Shown here piece by piece: positions 1 to 10,200 of a DNA stretch of 64,000 nt (position 1 is its first letter; every line of letters starts with the position of its first letter). Under the pieces are notes generated by a model. That model was not told the origin of the DNA. It ran no database searches and saw only the letters and a list, made by a program, of their open reading frames with translations. The translations under genes were made by a program, and so were the position numbers. The DNA is from OLB6 sp964525565 (lineage in GTDB: Bacteria; Bacteroidota; Ignavibacteria; Kapaibacteriales; Kapaibacteriaceae), in contig CAZGHI010000004.1 of the NCBI GenBank assembly GCA_964525565.1, positions 25,337-89,336 on the forward strand, read 5' to 3'.

Positions 1-36
1 TGCCGATTGTCGCCAAATATGAAGTCTGAGGTTCAT
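1..36 (-). CDS. sdhB: Succinate dehydrogenase iron-sulfur subunit, N-terminus only
   Basis: Only the first 12 codons lie in the window. They read MNLRLHIWRQSA, which resembles the start of Bacteroidota-type SdhB proteins, and they begin 39 bases after the sdhA stop on the same strand. In the family this subunit carries three iron-sulfur clusters and passes electrons from the flavoprotein to the membrane cytochrome. The order sdhC-sdhA-sdhB is the usual one for class B succinate dehydrogenases, and that context carries most of the call. None of the cluster-binding cysteines can be seen here. Confidence 0.75.
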   Translation of the reverse strand, partial: MNLRLHIWRQSA

Positions 37-75
37 GGTATCGTTCAGTCTCGAAGTGGTTGAGAAGTGATACGT

Positions 76-1986
76 TTATTTATAACTACGTGTAGCAAGA
101 TGAACGTTTTCAAATTCGAGTGCTTCTTTGTGAAGAACCGGATCCGATCCGTTACGATACTCCCAAGCCGCAACGTAGGCATAGTCGTTATCGTTCCGCT
201 GTGCTTCTCCGTCGGCCGTTTGATACTCTTCGCGGAAATGTCCACCACAGCTTTCATTACGGTGAAGTGCGTCGCGTACCATCAGTTCTCCAAACTCAAG
301 AAAGTCTGCTACTCTGGATGCGAGTTCAAGCGATTGGTTCAGATCTTCACCGGACCCGGGTATGTACAGATTGCTCCAGAATTCCTCGCGCAACGCAGGG
401 ATTAGCTGCAACGCTTCTTTTAGTCCGCGCTCATTTCTCGCCATTCCACACTTATCCCACATTATCATTCCCAGTTCACGATGAAAACTCGTAGGCGTCC
501 GCTTCCCTCCAATACTCAGCAAACGCTGAATGCGCTCACGGGCTGCTTGCTCTGCTTGCTGAATTTCCGGCGCCGATGTTGGTAGGGGGCTTGGTCCAAC
601 CTGACCAAAGAACCCGCCTAACGTATATGGTATCACAAAATACCCGTCAGCTAAGCCCTGCATTAATGCACTTGCACCAAGGCGGTTCGCACCGTGATCA
701 GAAAAATTAGCTTCGCCGAGAACAAATAGACCCGGAATGTTGCTCATCAGATTGTAATCAACCCACAATCCGCCCATGGTATAATGAACAGCGGGGTAAA
801 TACGCATCGGAACGGTGTAAGGATCTTCGCCGGTGATGCGCTCATACATCTCAAACAGATTGCCATAGCGGTCTTCAATAACCTTTTTCCCAAGCCTGCT
901 GATGGCATCAGCAAAATCGAGGTACACGCCACGTCCGCCTGGACCAACGCCACGACCGCTGTCGCATGCTTCTTTTGCAGCCCGCGACGCGATGTCGCGC
1001 GGCGAGAGATTTCCAAAAGAAGGATACTTGCGCTCCAAATAGTAGTCACGTTCATCCTCCGGAATTTCCTGAGGTGGACGGGTATCGCCAGCTTTTTTGG
1101 GAACCCATATCCGCCCATCGTTACGGAGCGATTCACTCATCAGGGTTAGCTTGCTTTGGTAATCGCCGCTAACAGGAATACACGTTGGGTGGATCTGGGT
1201 GTAACACGGATTGCCAAATAGTGCACCACGCTTGTAAGCGCGGTATGCTGCTGTTACGTTGCACTGCTTGGCATTAGTGCTCAAATAAAAAACATTACCA
1301 TACCCACCGGTACATAGGAGCACGGCATCAGCCAACACGCTCTCAATGGCACCCGTCTTGAGGTCGCGTGTAACTACGCCACGTGCACGACCATCCACAA
1401 CGATCAGGTCCATCATTTCCTTGCGATTCAGCATCCGAATTTTACCAAGCCCAATCTGTCTCGACAGTGCTTGATAGGCGCCAAGGAGCAACTGCTGTCC
1501 TGTTTGCCCGCGGGCATAAAACGTTCGGCTCACCTGCGCTCCGCCAAACGACCGGTTGTCCAGGTATCCACCATAATCGCGAGCAAAAGGAACACCTTGT
1601 GCCACACACTGGTCAATGATATTTACAGAAACCTGTGCCAGGCGATACACGTTGGCTTCCCGCGCACGAAAGTCGCCGCCTTTTATCGTATCGTAAAACA
1701 GCCTCCAAATACTATCACCGTCATTTTGATAGTTTTTTGCAGCGTTGATACCTCCTTGCGCTGCTATGCTGTGCGCTCTTCGGGGCGAGTCGTGGTATGT
1801 GATCGCCGTTACGTTGTAACCCAACTCTGCTAACGAGGCTGCGGCCGATGCCCCGGCTAGGCCCGTGCCCACGACAACAACGGTAAACTTCCTCTTGTTA
1901 GCAGGGTTCACAAGTTTTAAGTCTGCCTTATGTTTTTCCCACTTTGTCTCTAGTGGTCCCGAAGGGATAGCGTTATGCAATTCCAT
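76..1986 (-). CDS. sdhA: Succinate dehydrogenase / fumarate reductase flavoprotein subunit
   Basis: Catalytic subunit of complex II, which oxidises succinate to fumarate on the cytoplasmic face of the inner membrane. With the ATG at 1986 the protein has 636 residues, normal for the class B (Bacillus/Wolinella/Bacteroidota) form. A dinucleotide-binding motif GTGLAGAS is near residue 40. The RAHSIAAQGGINAA segment near residue 72 holds the histidine expected to bind FAD covalently, and the substrate-site motif QIHPT follows in the capping region. An in-frame start ten codons upstream would run into the end of sdhC, so the ATG 19 bases after the sdhC stop was preferred. It sits between sdhC and sdhB in one operon. 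Confidence 0.95.
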   Translation of the reverse strand: MELHNAIPSGPLETKWEKHKADLKLVNPANKRKFTVVVVGTGLAGASAAASLAELGYNVTAITYHDSPRRAHSIAAQGGINAAKNYQNDGDSIWRLFYDTIKGGDFRAREANVYRLAQVSVNIIDQCVAQGVPFARDYGGYLDNRSFGGAQVSRTFYARGQTGQQLLLGAYQALSRQIGLGKIRMLNRKEMMDLIVVDGRARGVVTRDLKTGAIESVLADAVLLCTGGYGNVFYLSTNAKQCNVTAAYRAYKRGALFGNPCYTQIHPTCIPVSGDYQSKLTLMSESLRNDGRIWVPKKAGDTRPPQEIPEDERDYYLERKYPSFGNLSPRDIASRAAKEACDSGRGVGPGGRGVYLDFADAISRLGKKVIEDRYGNLFEMYERITGEDPYTVPMRIYPAVHYTMGGLWVDYNLMSNIPGLFVLGEANFSDHGANRLGASALMQGLADGYFVIPYTLGGFFGQVGPSPLPTSAPEIQQAEQAARERIQRLLSIGGKRTPTSFHRELGMIMWDKCGMARNERGLKEALQLIPALREEFWSNLYIPGSGEDLNQSLELASRVADFLEFGELMVRDALHRNESCGGHFREEYQTADGEAQRNDNDYAYVAAWEYRNGSDPVLHKEALEFENVHLATRSYK

Positions 1987-2005
1987 GAGCGTTATTAATC
2001 CTTGT

Positions 2006-2689
2006 TTACTGCACAATTCCGGTGATCACTGCAAACGGTACAGAAAGAAAACCTGCTACCAGCAGCAGAGCAAGTGCCGGACCAATCGCATTAATAATTG
2101 GTGTGTACTTGGGATGGTTGATTCCAAGAGTTTGAAAAGCGCTGGAAATGGCGTGGTTCAAATGCAGTCCGGTGACAATCATCGCCACTGCGTATATGAT
2201 CACGATGACCGGTTGTTGAAAACTCTCTACAACCATTCGATATATATCGTGACGGCCAAGCGCATCGGTGTATGCAAAGAACTCTCCATGTACAGTTCCA
2301 AGCGTAAAATGAGCCAGGTGGTAAAGCAAATAGACAAGGATCAGCACACCCGTGTATGCCATGCTCCTCGAAGCAACGGTTGATGCCTTATGAGCGTTCC
2401 GCTCGTAGCCCTGCCCTTTGGCGCGGCGGTTGTGAATACTAAGCCGAATACCTGCATTAACATGAAGTACAAAAAACATCAGAAGACCTGCCCGAATGAT
2501 CCATAGGGCAACACCGTGAAACATCTCCCGCAGTTCAACTCCATAACGATTCATGTGATCCGGTCCCAGGAATACCAAGAGGTTGCCGCTGAGATGACCG
2601 ATAAGAAAGGCAACCAGACCGATGCCCGTTATTGCCATCACCCACTTTTGTACAATCGTACTGTTCCAAACGCGCTTAAATTGTTGCAT
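2006..2689 (-). CDS. sdhC: Succinate dehydrogenase cytochrome b subunit (b558 type)
   Basis: Membrane anchor of the class B succinate dehydrogenase, a single large subunit replacing separate SdhC and SdhD. The protein of 227 residues has about five hydrophobic segments. It begins with the family-like NSTIVQKWVMAITGIG followed by FLIGHLSGNLLVFLG, and has histidines within the helices (HLSGN, HVNAG, HLAHF, HLNHA) suitable as haem b ligands. The ATG at 2689 gives the expected N-terminus. A GTG at 2722 has a better Shine-Dalgarno (GAGGAG about five bases upstream) and would add 11 residues, so the start is not certain. It is the first gene of the sdhCAB operon. Confidence 0.92.
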   Translation of the reverse strand: MQQFKRVWNSTIVQKWVMAITGIGLVAFLIGHLSGNLLVFLGPDHMNRYGVELREMFHGVALWIIRAGLLMFFVLHVNAGIRLSIHNRRAKGQGYERNAHKASTVASRSMAYTGVLILVYLLYHLAHFTLGTVHGEFFAYTDALGRHDIYRMVVESFQQPVIVIIYAVAMIVTGLHLNHAISSAFQTLGINHPKYTPIINAIGPALALLLVAGFLSVPFAVITGIVQ

Positions 2690-2698
2690 CAACGCCCT

Positions 2699-2751
2699 CT
2701 GATGTGAACAACACACAATCACGGTACTCCTCTTGCTCCTGATGTGAACAA
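2699..2751. repeat. 13-bp direct repeat upstream of sdhC
   Basis: The sequence CTGATGTGAACAA occurs at 2699-2711 and again at 2739-2751, same orientation, 40 bases apart, within 65 bases upstream of the sdhC ATG. It could be a pair of regulator sites or a small local duplication. On the coding strand, each copy is followed by a purine-rich Shine-Dalgarno-like stretch. Nothing else in the sequence decides between these readings. Confidence 0.4.
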
Positions 2752-2774
2752 TCGCTCCGAAGCAAAAGTGCCCG

Positions 2775-2782
2775 CAAATTTA
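2775..2782 (-). promoter_or_regulatory. Candidate -7 promoter element for sdhCAB
   Basis: On the minus strand this reads TAAATTTG, matching the Bacteroidota -7 consensus TAnnTTTG. It lies 85 bases before the sdhC ATG, leaving a leader that would contain both copies of the 13-bp repeat. Confidence 0.35.
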
Positions 2783-2884
2783 CACCGCTCGTCAACTGCC
2801 GAAGCTTCATCACTGCTTTCACTGGTTTTATGTTGACGTCATAGGAATGCAAAAGCCACAGCGACCCAATGGTTAATTTGCATA

Positions 2885-3803
2885 ATGCTTTCAGTTCAAC
2901 AGGTGTGCAAGTCGNNNNNNNNNNTACGGCCATCACGTGGCTAACGATAGTGTTTCTCTTATTGCCCAGCCTGGGCGGGTGTTTGGTTTGCTGGGTCCAA
3001 ATGGTGCCGGAAAGAGCACTCTAATCCGAATGATCACCAACATCATACAACCGGATAGTGGCACCATTGAGCTGAACGGCCAGCCGGTAAATGCTATGGC
3101 TCAAGAGCGCATTGGATATCTACCGGAGGAACGTGGACTCTACAAGAAACTCACCGTTCTCAACCAGATCACATACTTCGCGCAACTCAAAGGTCTATCA
3201 GCCTCCGATTCCCGCGAACGTGCTCGGTATTGGTTGCATCGTCTCGATGCCGACGGATGGGAAAACAAGAAAATTCAGGAGCTCTCGAAGGGAATGCAGC
3301 AGAAGGTGCAATTCATAAGCACTATTCTTCACCAGCCATCGCTCGTGGTGCTCGACGAGCCATTCAGCGGATTGGATCCCGTAAACGTTCAGTTGTTAAT
3401 CAACACAGTAAACGAATTACGAGCCACCCAAGCAATTGTGCTGCTCTCCACACACCAGATGGAACAAGTCGAAAAACTTTGCGATGACATTGCATTGATA
3501 CACCGTGGTCATGTTGTGCTGAGCGGTACCGTTCGCGAGGTAAAGTCTGCATATCGAACTGACCGGGTCTTGATTGAATTCCAAGGAACGCTCCCCGATC
3601 TTACTTCACTTTCGGGAGTCTCCATACAGGCAGCTTCGGAAGGAAGGGTTGAGCTTCAGATCTCAAGTGAAGGTGTTGATACCAACACTATCTTACAAGC
3701 GTTTATTGCTTCAGTACACGTAACTCGTTTCGAAGTATCAGAGCCAACGCTTCACGACATTTTCGTGCGCATTGTCGATAGCCCAACGGGTGCTGCGGCG
3801 TAA
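2885..3803 (+). CDS. ABC transporter ATP-binding protein (interrupted by N run)
   Basis: Nucleotide-binding subunit of an ABC transporter of the NatA/CcmA-like exporter class. Before the N run the ATG at 2885 encodes MLSVQQVCKS; after it the frame resumes YGHHVANDSVSL. Joined directly, these give the family's standard opening (K-S-Y-G), so the true gap is probably zero or a few codons. Later motifs are Walker A GPNGAGKST, a Q-loop region near YLPEERGLY, the signature variant LSKGMQQK, Walker B LVVLDEP and the switch histidine STHQ. The C-terminal part (HDIFVRIV) is typical of this class. No permease gene follows; the next gene is mltG, five bases on. Confidence 0.88.
2915..2924. other. Assembly gap (10 N) inside ABC ATPase gene
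   Basis: The flanking reading frames join only if the true gap is a multiple of three, so ten is an estimate. A zero-length gap gives a perfect family match. Confidence 0.95.
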
Positions 3804-3807
3804 CAAT

Positions 3808-4782
3808 ATGTCGGTGACACAACGCACCATTACAAAGCTGCTGTTGCGATCACTTATTGTGCTTGCCATGTTTGCCCTGCTAGGTGCTGCAATCATGTAT
3901 TGGGCATTTACTCAGCCAATAGGAATTAGTGGCAAACGCGCTGTGTTTGTGGCCCACGGAGCGTCGGTAACGGAGTCAATTTCCGCTATACATAAGGAGT
4001 GTGGTTTGCCGTGGCCATGGCTTGCAACAGTAGCAGCACGCTTCATTGCCCGCATAGACAATCGCGTTGTACACAGCGGGTGGTACCTGTTTCATGAAGG
4101 AGACACGCAATGGGACGTGCTTCAATCGTTATACACAGGGAGCAAACGCCCAACAATGCGTATCACCCTTCGCGAGGGATTAACGGTGAGGGAATCTGCG
4201 CAGATACTGGCACGTGAGCTTGATGTAGATTATACGGCAATTGTCAACATAGCTGACTCCCTTGAAGGGTATCTGTTCCCAAACACATATACAATGTTCT
4301 GGCGTGAAGAACCTCGATCTATCGTTGACAGGCTAACCGCTGAGTTCCAAAAGCAAACGGCTTCACTCTTACCATCGTACGAACAGGTCGTGCTTGCCTC
4401 TATTGTGCAGGCCGAGGCAGCAACAGAGTCTGAAATGCCAAGGATTGCCGGTGTATATGTTAACCGACTGCAGCGAGGCATGAAACTCGAGGCCGACCCT
4501 ACGGTGCAGTACGGTTTACACATGCGAGGCAGAGTACTCCACAAGCATCTTCGTTCGGAGCACCTTTGGAATACCTATATCCACAACGGTTTACCACCAA
4601 CGCCAATTTGCAATCCTGGTTTGGCCGCAATAAAGGCTGCGATGAACCCGGAAAAGCACCGGTATCTGTACTTTGTGGCAACAGCTCCGGGTGCTGGCAC
4701 CCACGAGTTTGCCGCTTCGTATGGAGAACACCTCATCAACGTAGAACGCTACAGGAAAGCGCGACGTGCTGATCGCCGTTAG
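3808..4782 (+). CDS. mltG: Endolytic murein transglycosylase
   Basis: Membrane-anchored lytic transglycosylase of the YceG/MltG family, which cleaves nascent glycan strands in the periplasm and is thought to set their length. The protein of 324 residues has an N-terminal transmembrane helix at about residues 11-33, a LysM-like region (GWYLFHEGDTQWDVLQ), then the catalytic domain. The motif LASIVQAEA carries the expected catalytic glutamate near residue 203 and is followed by the family motif VYVNRLQRGMKLEADPTVQYG. An upstream in-frame start would overlap the ABC ATPase; the ATG at 3808 lies just after its stop and begins the helix directly. Confidence 0.93.
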   Translation: MSVTQRTITKLLLRSLIVLAMFALLGAAIMYWAFTQPIGISGKRAVFVAHGASVTESISAIHKECGLPWPWLATVAARFIARIDNRVVHSGWYLFHEGDTQWDVLQSLYTGSKRPTMRITLREGLTVRESAQILARELDVDYTAIVNIADSLEGYLFPNTYTMFWREEPRSIVDRLTAEFQKQTASLLPSYEQVVLASIVQAEAATESEMPRIAGVYVNRLQRGMKLEADPTVQYGLHMRGRVLHKHLRSEHLWNTYIHNGLPPTPICNPGLAAIKAAMNPEKHRYLYFVATAPGAGTHEFAASYGEHLINVERYRKARRADRR

Positions 4783-4800
4783 TACACATGCATAATACTG

Positions 4801-6282
4801 TTACCGATCACGATCACCTTCTTTCCAAATAGCAGAGACGGCACCTTTTGCATCGCGGGCCTGAATTGTAAAGCTAAATGGCTGAGCTTTGTCGCGTCGG
4901 CTTATCTCGAACTCCTCAATCCAGGAAATGGGAGGGACCTCCGACATGTCGGCCTGATGCAGATTCCCGAACAGCTTTTTCGGCATTCGCACATTCCCAT
5001 CGAGAACCACAAGTGTTGGACGGTCGCGGTTCCGATCTCCGTAGAATTTTACGATCACCTTCTTCTTGTCGCCCGATCCGTAATCTTTAACATCGCGAAT
5101 TTCCGGAGGCGGGAACGATGAAATTCGAATTGTTTGGGGAGTCTCCGCTCTTTCGCCTTCAACTAGCCGTACAAAGAGAAATGTTTTTCCAGTATCGGAA
5201 TGTTTTGGTGAAAACCTTAACGTTCCCATTTCGGAACGCGCAACTTCTCGCTGACCGTCGAGAATCACGGCAAGTGCATTGGGCTGATCGGTGAGTTTGG
5301 TATCAATTGTATATTCAATTCCCGGGTACATTTGGTCGGCTACGCGCACCGGTGCGAGTGTAAGAGTTTGAACAACGAATTGGGTTTGCGCATACTGTCC
5401 GTCCCTGCGCTTGCCACTTACGGTTACTGTGTACGATCCATTGCGCGGCGCTCTTCCTCGAACAATAACGGTTCGGGCAGCGGAATCCAGGTATCGTTCA
5501 ACATCTGCACCGTTACTGGCTCGTACCTGTGGAAGGGATTCCAGGTCCCGAACGGGGTCAGCACCACCTATGCTTACTCGCATAGTCCACTGCTGTTGCG
5601 ACGGTATCGTTATTACGTCACGGGCTGCCTCCATCCAAAACGACCCTAGTGAGGTGCGACCTGTTGACTGTACAATGCGCAGGGTATCTACTACTGCTGC
5701 TGCCGGCCGATAGGTTGCCGGAACATCATCAGCAACTACTGTGGACAATACAAATTGGGTGGTTCCGCTTAATCGAAGGCCTGCAGGAAGATTATCGGCA
5801 TCGGCACTGTTTGGACCACGAATCCCCGGTGGAGCAGCCGTCCCGGTAATCGTAACACGAAGTGTCCTTGGAGTACCATCGGTAACATCGGGATGCCAAC
5901 GGAACAGTACTGCACTTCGATGTGTTTGCGGGATCAGCTCGAACATCGGACTTGTTGTAGATGCCGGGTCAATCACAAGCGTATGCCCGGTAACCACGTC
6001 TTCGATTCGGGCTTGTATCTGAACTTCATCGAGGCCGGAGTTGTAGCGAATAATGTTCACACTATCCAGAGCGCGCACGCGCAAGCCCCCTGCGGAATCC
6101 CGCAACAGCGAACATTCAAGACGTACACGTTCGGGTTGCAGGATCAGGCTTAGGTCGGTTGGGACAGTCACCACGGTATGCTGTTCGGTGTTCTGCGGTT
6201 CTGGAAGCAGAAGAACAAGTGCAACCACATAGAGAACGAAGTAGATCTCAACCCGACGTTTTCGCGACACATTCATAACCAT
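4801..6282 (-). CDS. GldM/PorM-like periplasmic protein, putative T9SS motor component
   Basis: Protein of 493 residues with one N-terminal membrane segment (EIYFVLYVVALVLLLPEP, about residues 12-29) after a basic stretch, followed by a long periplasmic part with several beta-rich, Ig-like stretches. GldM of the type IX secretion motor has this plan: one helix that packs with GldL, then four periplasmic domains, in about 500 residues. Sequence similarity to GldM is not obvious by eye; the call rests on topology, size and position. The ATG follows the stop of the GldL-like gene with no gap. A second ATG two codons later is also possible. An unrelated anchored periplasmic protein remains an alternative. 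Confidence 0.5.
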   Translation of the reverse strand: MVMNVSRKRRVEIYFVLYVVALVLLLPEPQNTEQHTVVTVPTDLSLILQPERVRLECSLLRDSAGGLRVRALDSVNIIRYNSGLDEVQIQARIEDVVTGHTLVIDPASTTSPMFELIPQTHRSAVLFRWHPDVTDGTPRTLRVTITGTAAPPGIRGPNSADADNLPAGLRLSGTTQFVLSTVVADDVPATYRPAAAVVDTLRIVQSTGRTSLGSFWMEAARDVITIPSQQQWTMRVSIGGADPVRDLESLPQVRASNGADVERYLDSAARTVIVRGRAPRNGSYTVTVSGKRRDGQYAQTQFVVQTLTLAPVRVADQMYPGIEYTIDTKLTDQPNALAVILDGQREVARSEMGTLRFSPKHSDTGKTFLFVRLVEGERAETPQTIRISSFPPPEIRDVKDYGSGDKKKVIVKFYGDRNRDRPTLVVLDGNVRMPKKLFGNLHQADMSEVPPISWIEEFEISRRDKAQPFSFTIQARDAKGAVSAIWKEGDRDR

Positions 6283-7092
6283 TTATGCGGCAGAATCGGT
6301 ACGGCTGCCACCAAGAATTTGCCGAGTGAGAATGCGTTCCAGTTCAGTGCGAACGTGCCGTTCAACCTCGTGCGTTTCCACTGCCTTTAGGCGGTCTGTA
6401 AGCTTCTGCACTGTTGTAGCAAATCCTTCTAGAGCTGCTGTAGTTGCTTTCATAGAGCCGAGCATCTCCGGATTTGGTGCAACAGCTTGTACTGCTGCCT
6501 GTACACTCGTGTGCATTGAGTTCACAATGGCATCCTGGCGCTCAACAAGGTCGTTCAGCGATGCCGCAATCGCCTCGAGCTGAACTGCCATAGCTGCATA
6601 GTCTCGACCAATTTCGCCGATTTCCCGCAGTAGTTCCGTTGTGCTGTCGGAAGTAGCAGTTTGTGGCGTCTCGTCGGCATCGTCGGGTGGAGTGAAATAC
6701 ATCACGGCAAACAGAACCAGCAGCAGCACCGCTTCTACAACGATGCCGGTTACCACCATTCCTGTACTTTGTACCACGCCAAGTCGCGTTAGGCCAACAG
6801 CCACAAGCAGCAAGGCAGCTCCTGCATACACCCAGGCATTTATTGCCGAAAAGTAGTAGCGGTTTACCACCTCTTGCATCCACAACGTAGTTCCTTGCCA
6901 CGGCCCTAAAGGGTGAAGCACAACCACATCGCGTTTCGAACGCCGTATGAGCTCCTGTTCTGACGTACAAATCCGCCAGAGTGTACCGAGTGTTTGAAGG
7001 GTGTTCAACCTCCTCTCAAAGCGCAACTCCTGATAGATGTCGCGTAAGAGCTTACGTCCCTGAACACTGGCCAACGTCTCCAACTGAGTCAT
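6283..7092 (-). CDS. GldL/PorL-like membrane protein, putative T9SS motor component
   Basis: Protein of 269 residues with two transmembrane helices (about 82-104 and 111-134) and a long cytoplasmic C-terminal part that looks helical. The second helix reads GMVVTGIVVEAVLLLVLF and is followed by TPP. GldL proteins have a conserved glutamate at the same place in helix 2, in a GLVTEAIIFF-like context followed by a PP motif, and it is thought to couple proton flow to motor rotation. Unlike typical GldL there is an N-terminal cytoplasmic extension of about 80 residues. The following gene has GldM-like topology. Other core T9SS genes (gldK, gldN, sprA) are not in this window. Confidence 0.6.
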   Translation of the reverse strand: MTQLETLASVQGRKLLRDIYQELRFERRLNTLQTLGTLWRICTSEQELIRRSKRDVVVLHPLGPWQGTTLWMQEVVNRYYFSAINAWVYAGAALLLVAVGLTRLGVVQSTGMVVTGIVVEAVLLLVLFAVMYFTPPDDADETPQTATSDSTTELLREIGEIGRDYAAMAVQLEAIAASLNDLVERQDAIVNSMHTSVQAAVQAVAPNPEMLGSMKATTAALEGFATTVQKLTDRLKAVETHEVERHVRTELERILTRQILGGSRTDSAA

Positions 7093-7260
7093 GCCGGGAA
7101 TATATCCTTACGAAGTTGAATGTCAATGATACCGATTTTCCTCTCTTCGTCGGACGCTGACGTACCGGGTACCGTATAGCCTGCGCTATTTCCGATAGTG
7201 TAAAATAGGAGGACTCTTTGTACCTTACCATTTCGTAAATGACTATTCGGAGTGCCCATA

Positions 7261-10200
7261 ATGCGTTTTTCGGTACCTGTACTATTGTTCATGCTGGCTG
7301 TTCAGCTCACCGCTGGCACAAATGCGCAGAATCCTGCCGCAGGTGCATTTGTGCAAAACGTTGGTCAAGTGCGCTACACCAATGGTTTGGCAGCACAGCA
7401 TGTTCGCGCGGAACTGCAAACGGGAAATGTAAATGCATACCTGCACCCTGCAGGAATGCACCTTGTGCAGTACAGGCAACACAGTAATCACGACGGGACT
7501 CTGTCATACGACATGCTCCGTATTGATGTCGGACTTGTCGGGGCTAACACCAACTCACGAATGGTTGTTGAAGAGTACTCGCGTGGCTACCACACATACA
7601 TAATTCCGGAAACCGGGAGGAAAGGGGCTAGAGCACAACGCTACCGGGTTGTTCGCTTCGTAGATGTGCTGCCCGGCATTGATGTTCGGTACACATCCGA
7701 AGCATCCGGAGTAAAGGTAGATTACATTGTACATCCCGGTGCCAATCCCACATCAATTCAACTTCGGTACAGCGGTATTACATCGGCGTCTGTTGACGCT
7801 GAGGGCAATCTGACATGCTCAACGCCCATGGGCACCCTTCGTGAAAGTGCTCCTGTTGCCTGGACGGAACCGGTAGTTTCAACAGCACGAACAGCACCAA
7901 CCAGGGTGAACAGGCAAACGAGCGTTGCTGTTCGCCCCGTGATCTCAGGGGATGTCATTCGCTTCGATGTGGACGAATACGATCGGCAGCATACCCTTGT
8001 CATTGATCCCAAGATTGAATGGGCAACGTACTACGCCGGGAATCATGCAATGCTGGCTCCCATCCGTACGACAACAGATCCGGATGGCAATGTGTTCCTT
8101 GCGGGAACCACTGTCACACGCGACCTTCCACTTTTTGCAGGTGTATTTCAGCAACGTCTGAAAGCGCGAACCGATGCATTTATAAGCAAATTTACAGATC
8201 GAGGTTTATTACTGTGGAACACATATGTAGGTGGCACGGGTGCAGATCTCCTGGAAGACATGTGCGCCGACACGTCCGGCAGCGTATGGGTGTGCGGCTC
8301 ACTAGACAGTGGAAACCATCCCCTTATGGATACAGCAGGTGCCATTAACTATAATAAGCTTGGCAGTGGTCCCTTTGGCGATCTAGTAGGCGATACGATT
8401 ACCGGCACTGCAGGATGGGTTATGCGGGTTACTGCCGACGGCGGTTGGGGTGATAGCTGGAGTATGGNNNNNNNNNNNNNNNNNNNNNGTGGACCGAGTA
8501 ACCAGCATTGCGTTTAAGAACAACTACCTGGCATTCTGCGGCAGCACACTAAGCATTCGTGTTAATGAACAAAACGGCGGTGCGTGGGCAAAGAATCCTG
8601 CAAACAACACACAGAACTTTGATATGTTCATCGCTCGTTGCAGCTTAAAACCAGGCTCAACAGACCGATGGAAGGGCGATTGGTTTGTGTATTACGGCGG
8701 CGATAACGACGATTTCGGAGTATGCGTAGCAGTTGACAGATTTGGCACTGTTGCCGCAGGGGGCCAGACAGAAAGCACGAACCTTCCCAAAACCGATGCA
8801 AGTACATTGCAAGGAGGTGCGGATGCTTTTGTTGTACTGTTTGCAACCTCCGGTGGGATTCCCGACCGCAGATGGGCCCGTTACCTTGGTGGAAGCGACC
8901 CTTTTGACCGCGTGAATGACGTTGCAATGGACGCAAATGGCAACCCGGTGTTCGTTGGATATACACCGAGCTCAAACTTTCCCGTTGCCAATGCCAACCT
9001 TGGCACACTCCCGGGAACACTTGCTGGTTTTATAACAAAATTTAATGCGCAATCCGGAGCAATTGCTTTCTCTACCTTTTTTGGCGGCAACAGCCAGGAC
9101 AACATACTATCTGTAAGCTTGGATAATGCAGATAGGATATGGGTTGGTGGGCAGACGGGCGGTTCTACGGATCTGGCTGTAACCAACGATGCCGTCCAGA
9201 AAACTCCCTATGTAACTGCAGTGTACCCAGGTCTTACCGATGGATTTCTTGCCCAATTGAGCGCTAACGGACAGCAGATTACGTACTGCACCTACTACGG
9301 AGCTCCACCGCAGCCAAACCTGCCGGATCCGCCAACTGGGATGCCTCCACCACCTGTTCCACCCGACGTGGATTTCGGCGCTGATTACGTAAGCAGTGTG
9401 CACTGTGACGGCAATGCCTACATCGCTGTTGCCTCGTTAGTGAATGGGCTACGAATGCCCACCACACCGGATGCTTATCAAGATGCAAATTCATTGCGTA
9501 AAGACACGGTCACGGCTGCTGCTTTCCTGAGTTATTGGAATAACTGCAAAGACAGTGTGATTTCCATTGTTGTAAATGGCTCGCCGGTTATCTGCAATAA
9601 CGAATCACGACAGCTTCGCGGACCGGCTGGATTTGCACAGTACAAGTGGAGCACAGGAGAGAAATCGCAGAATATCACCGTTGCTGATAGCGGAAGCTAC
9701 ATTCTAACCTGCACAACAACGGACGGATGTCGGTACCACGATACAGTATTTATTGCAAGCGCACCCAACCCAACCGTGAATGCAGGACCAGACCAAATTG
9801 GGTGTGCAGGATCACTTTTCAAGCTTCAGGCAGTACCGTCGGGAGGTACACCAGCATATACCTACAATTGGAAGCGTGTAGAAGCTGGTCCTTCTTACAT
9901 TAACGACCCAACCTCCGATGCCCCGGAAGTTAATCCCAATACAACTTCGCGCTACGTAGTTACAGTTACAGATGCCATGGGGTGCACCGCTTCTGACACG
10001 GTACTCATTGAAACAATTAACGTTCTCGGTCGAGTAACTCCGACATCGAAAACCTTCCAACAACTGGATGCATGCACCGCTTCAACCATTGACAGCGTAT
10101 GGGTCGTAAACCTTGGAACCGATCCTATAACTATTGACAGTGCATATACTTCGACTACGGCATTTGCAGTTGTCACTAATGTTACAGGCGGTATAACTAT

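Noticed and set aside
2676..2936. Minus-strand frame of 86 residues crossing the first N run
   Set aside because: It depends on the arbitrary N length, overlaps both the sdhC start and the ABC ATPase start, and has no recognisable features.
7089..7292. Minus-strand frame of 67 residues between the GldL-like gene and the giant cargo gene
   Set aside because: It covers the region where two divergent promoters must lie and overlaps the signal-peptide coding region of the cargo gene.
8467..8489. Apparent frameshift splitting the giant cargo protein
   Set aside because: The shift coincides with the N run, whose length is arbitrary; domains continue across it. The same holds for the splits at 27966-28003 and 34174-34185.
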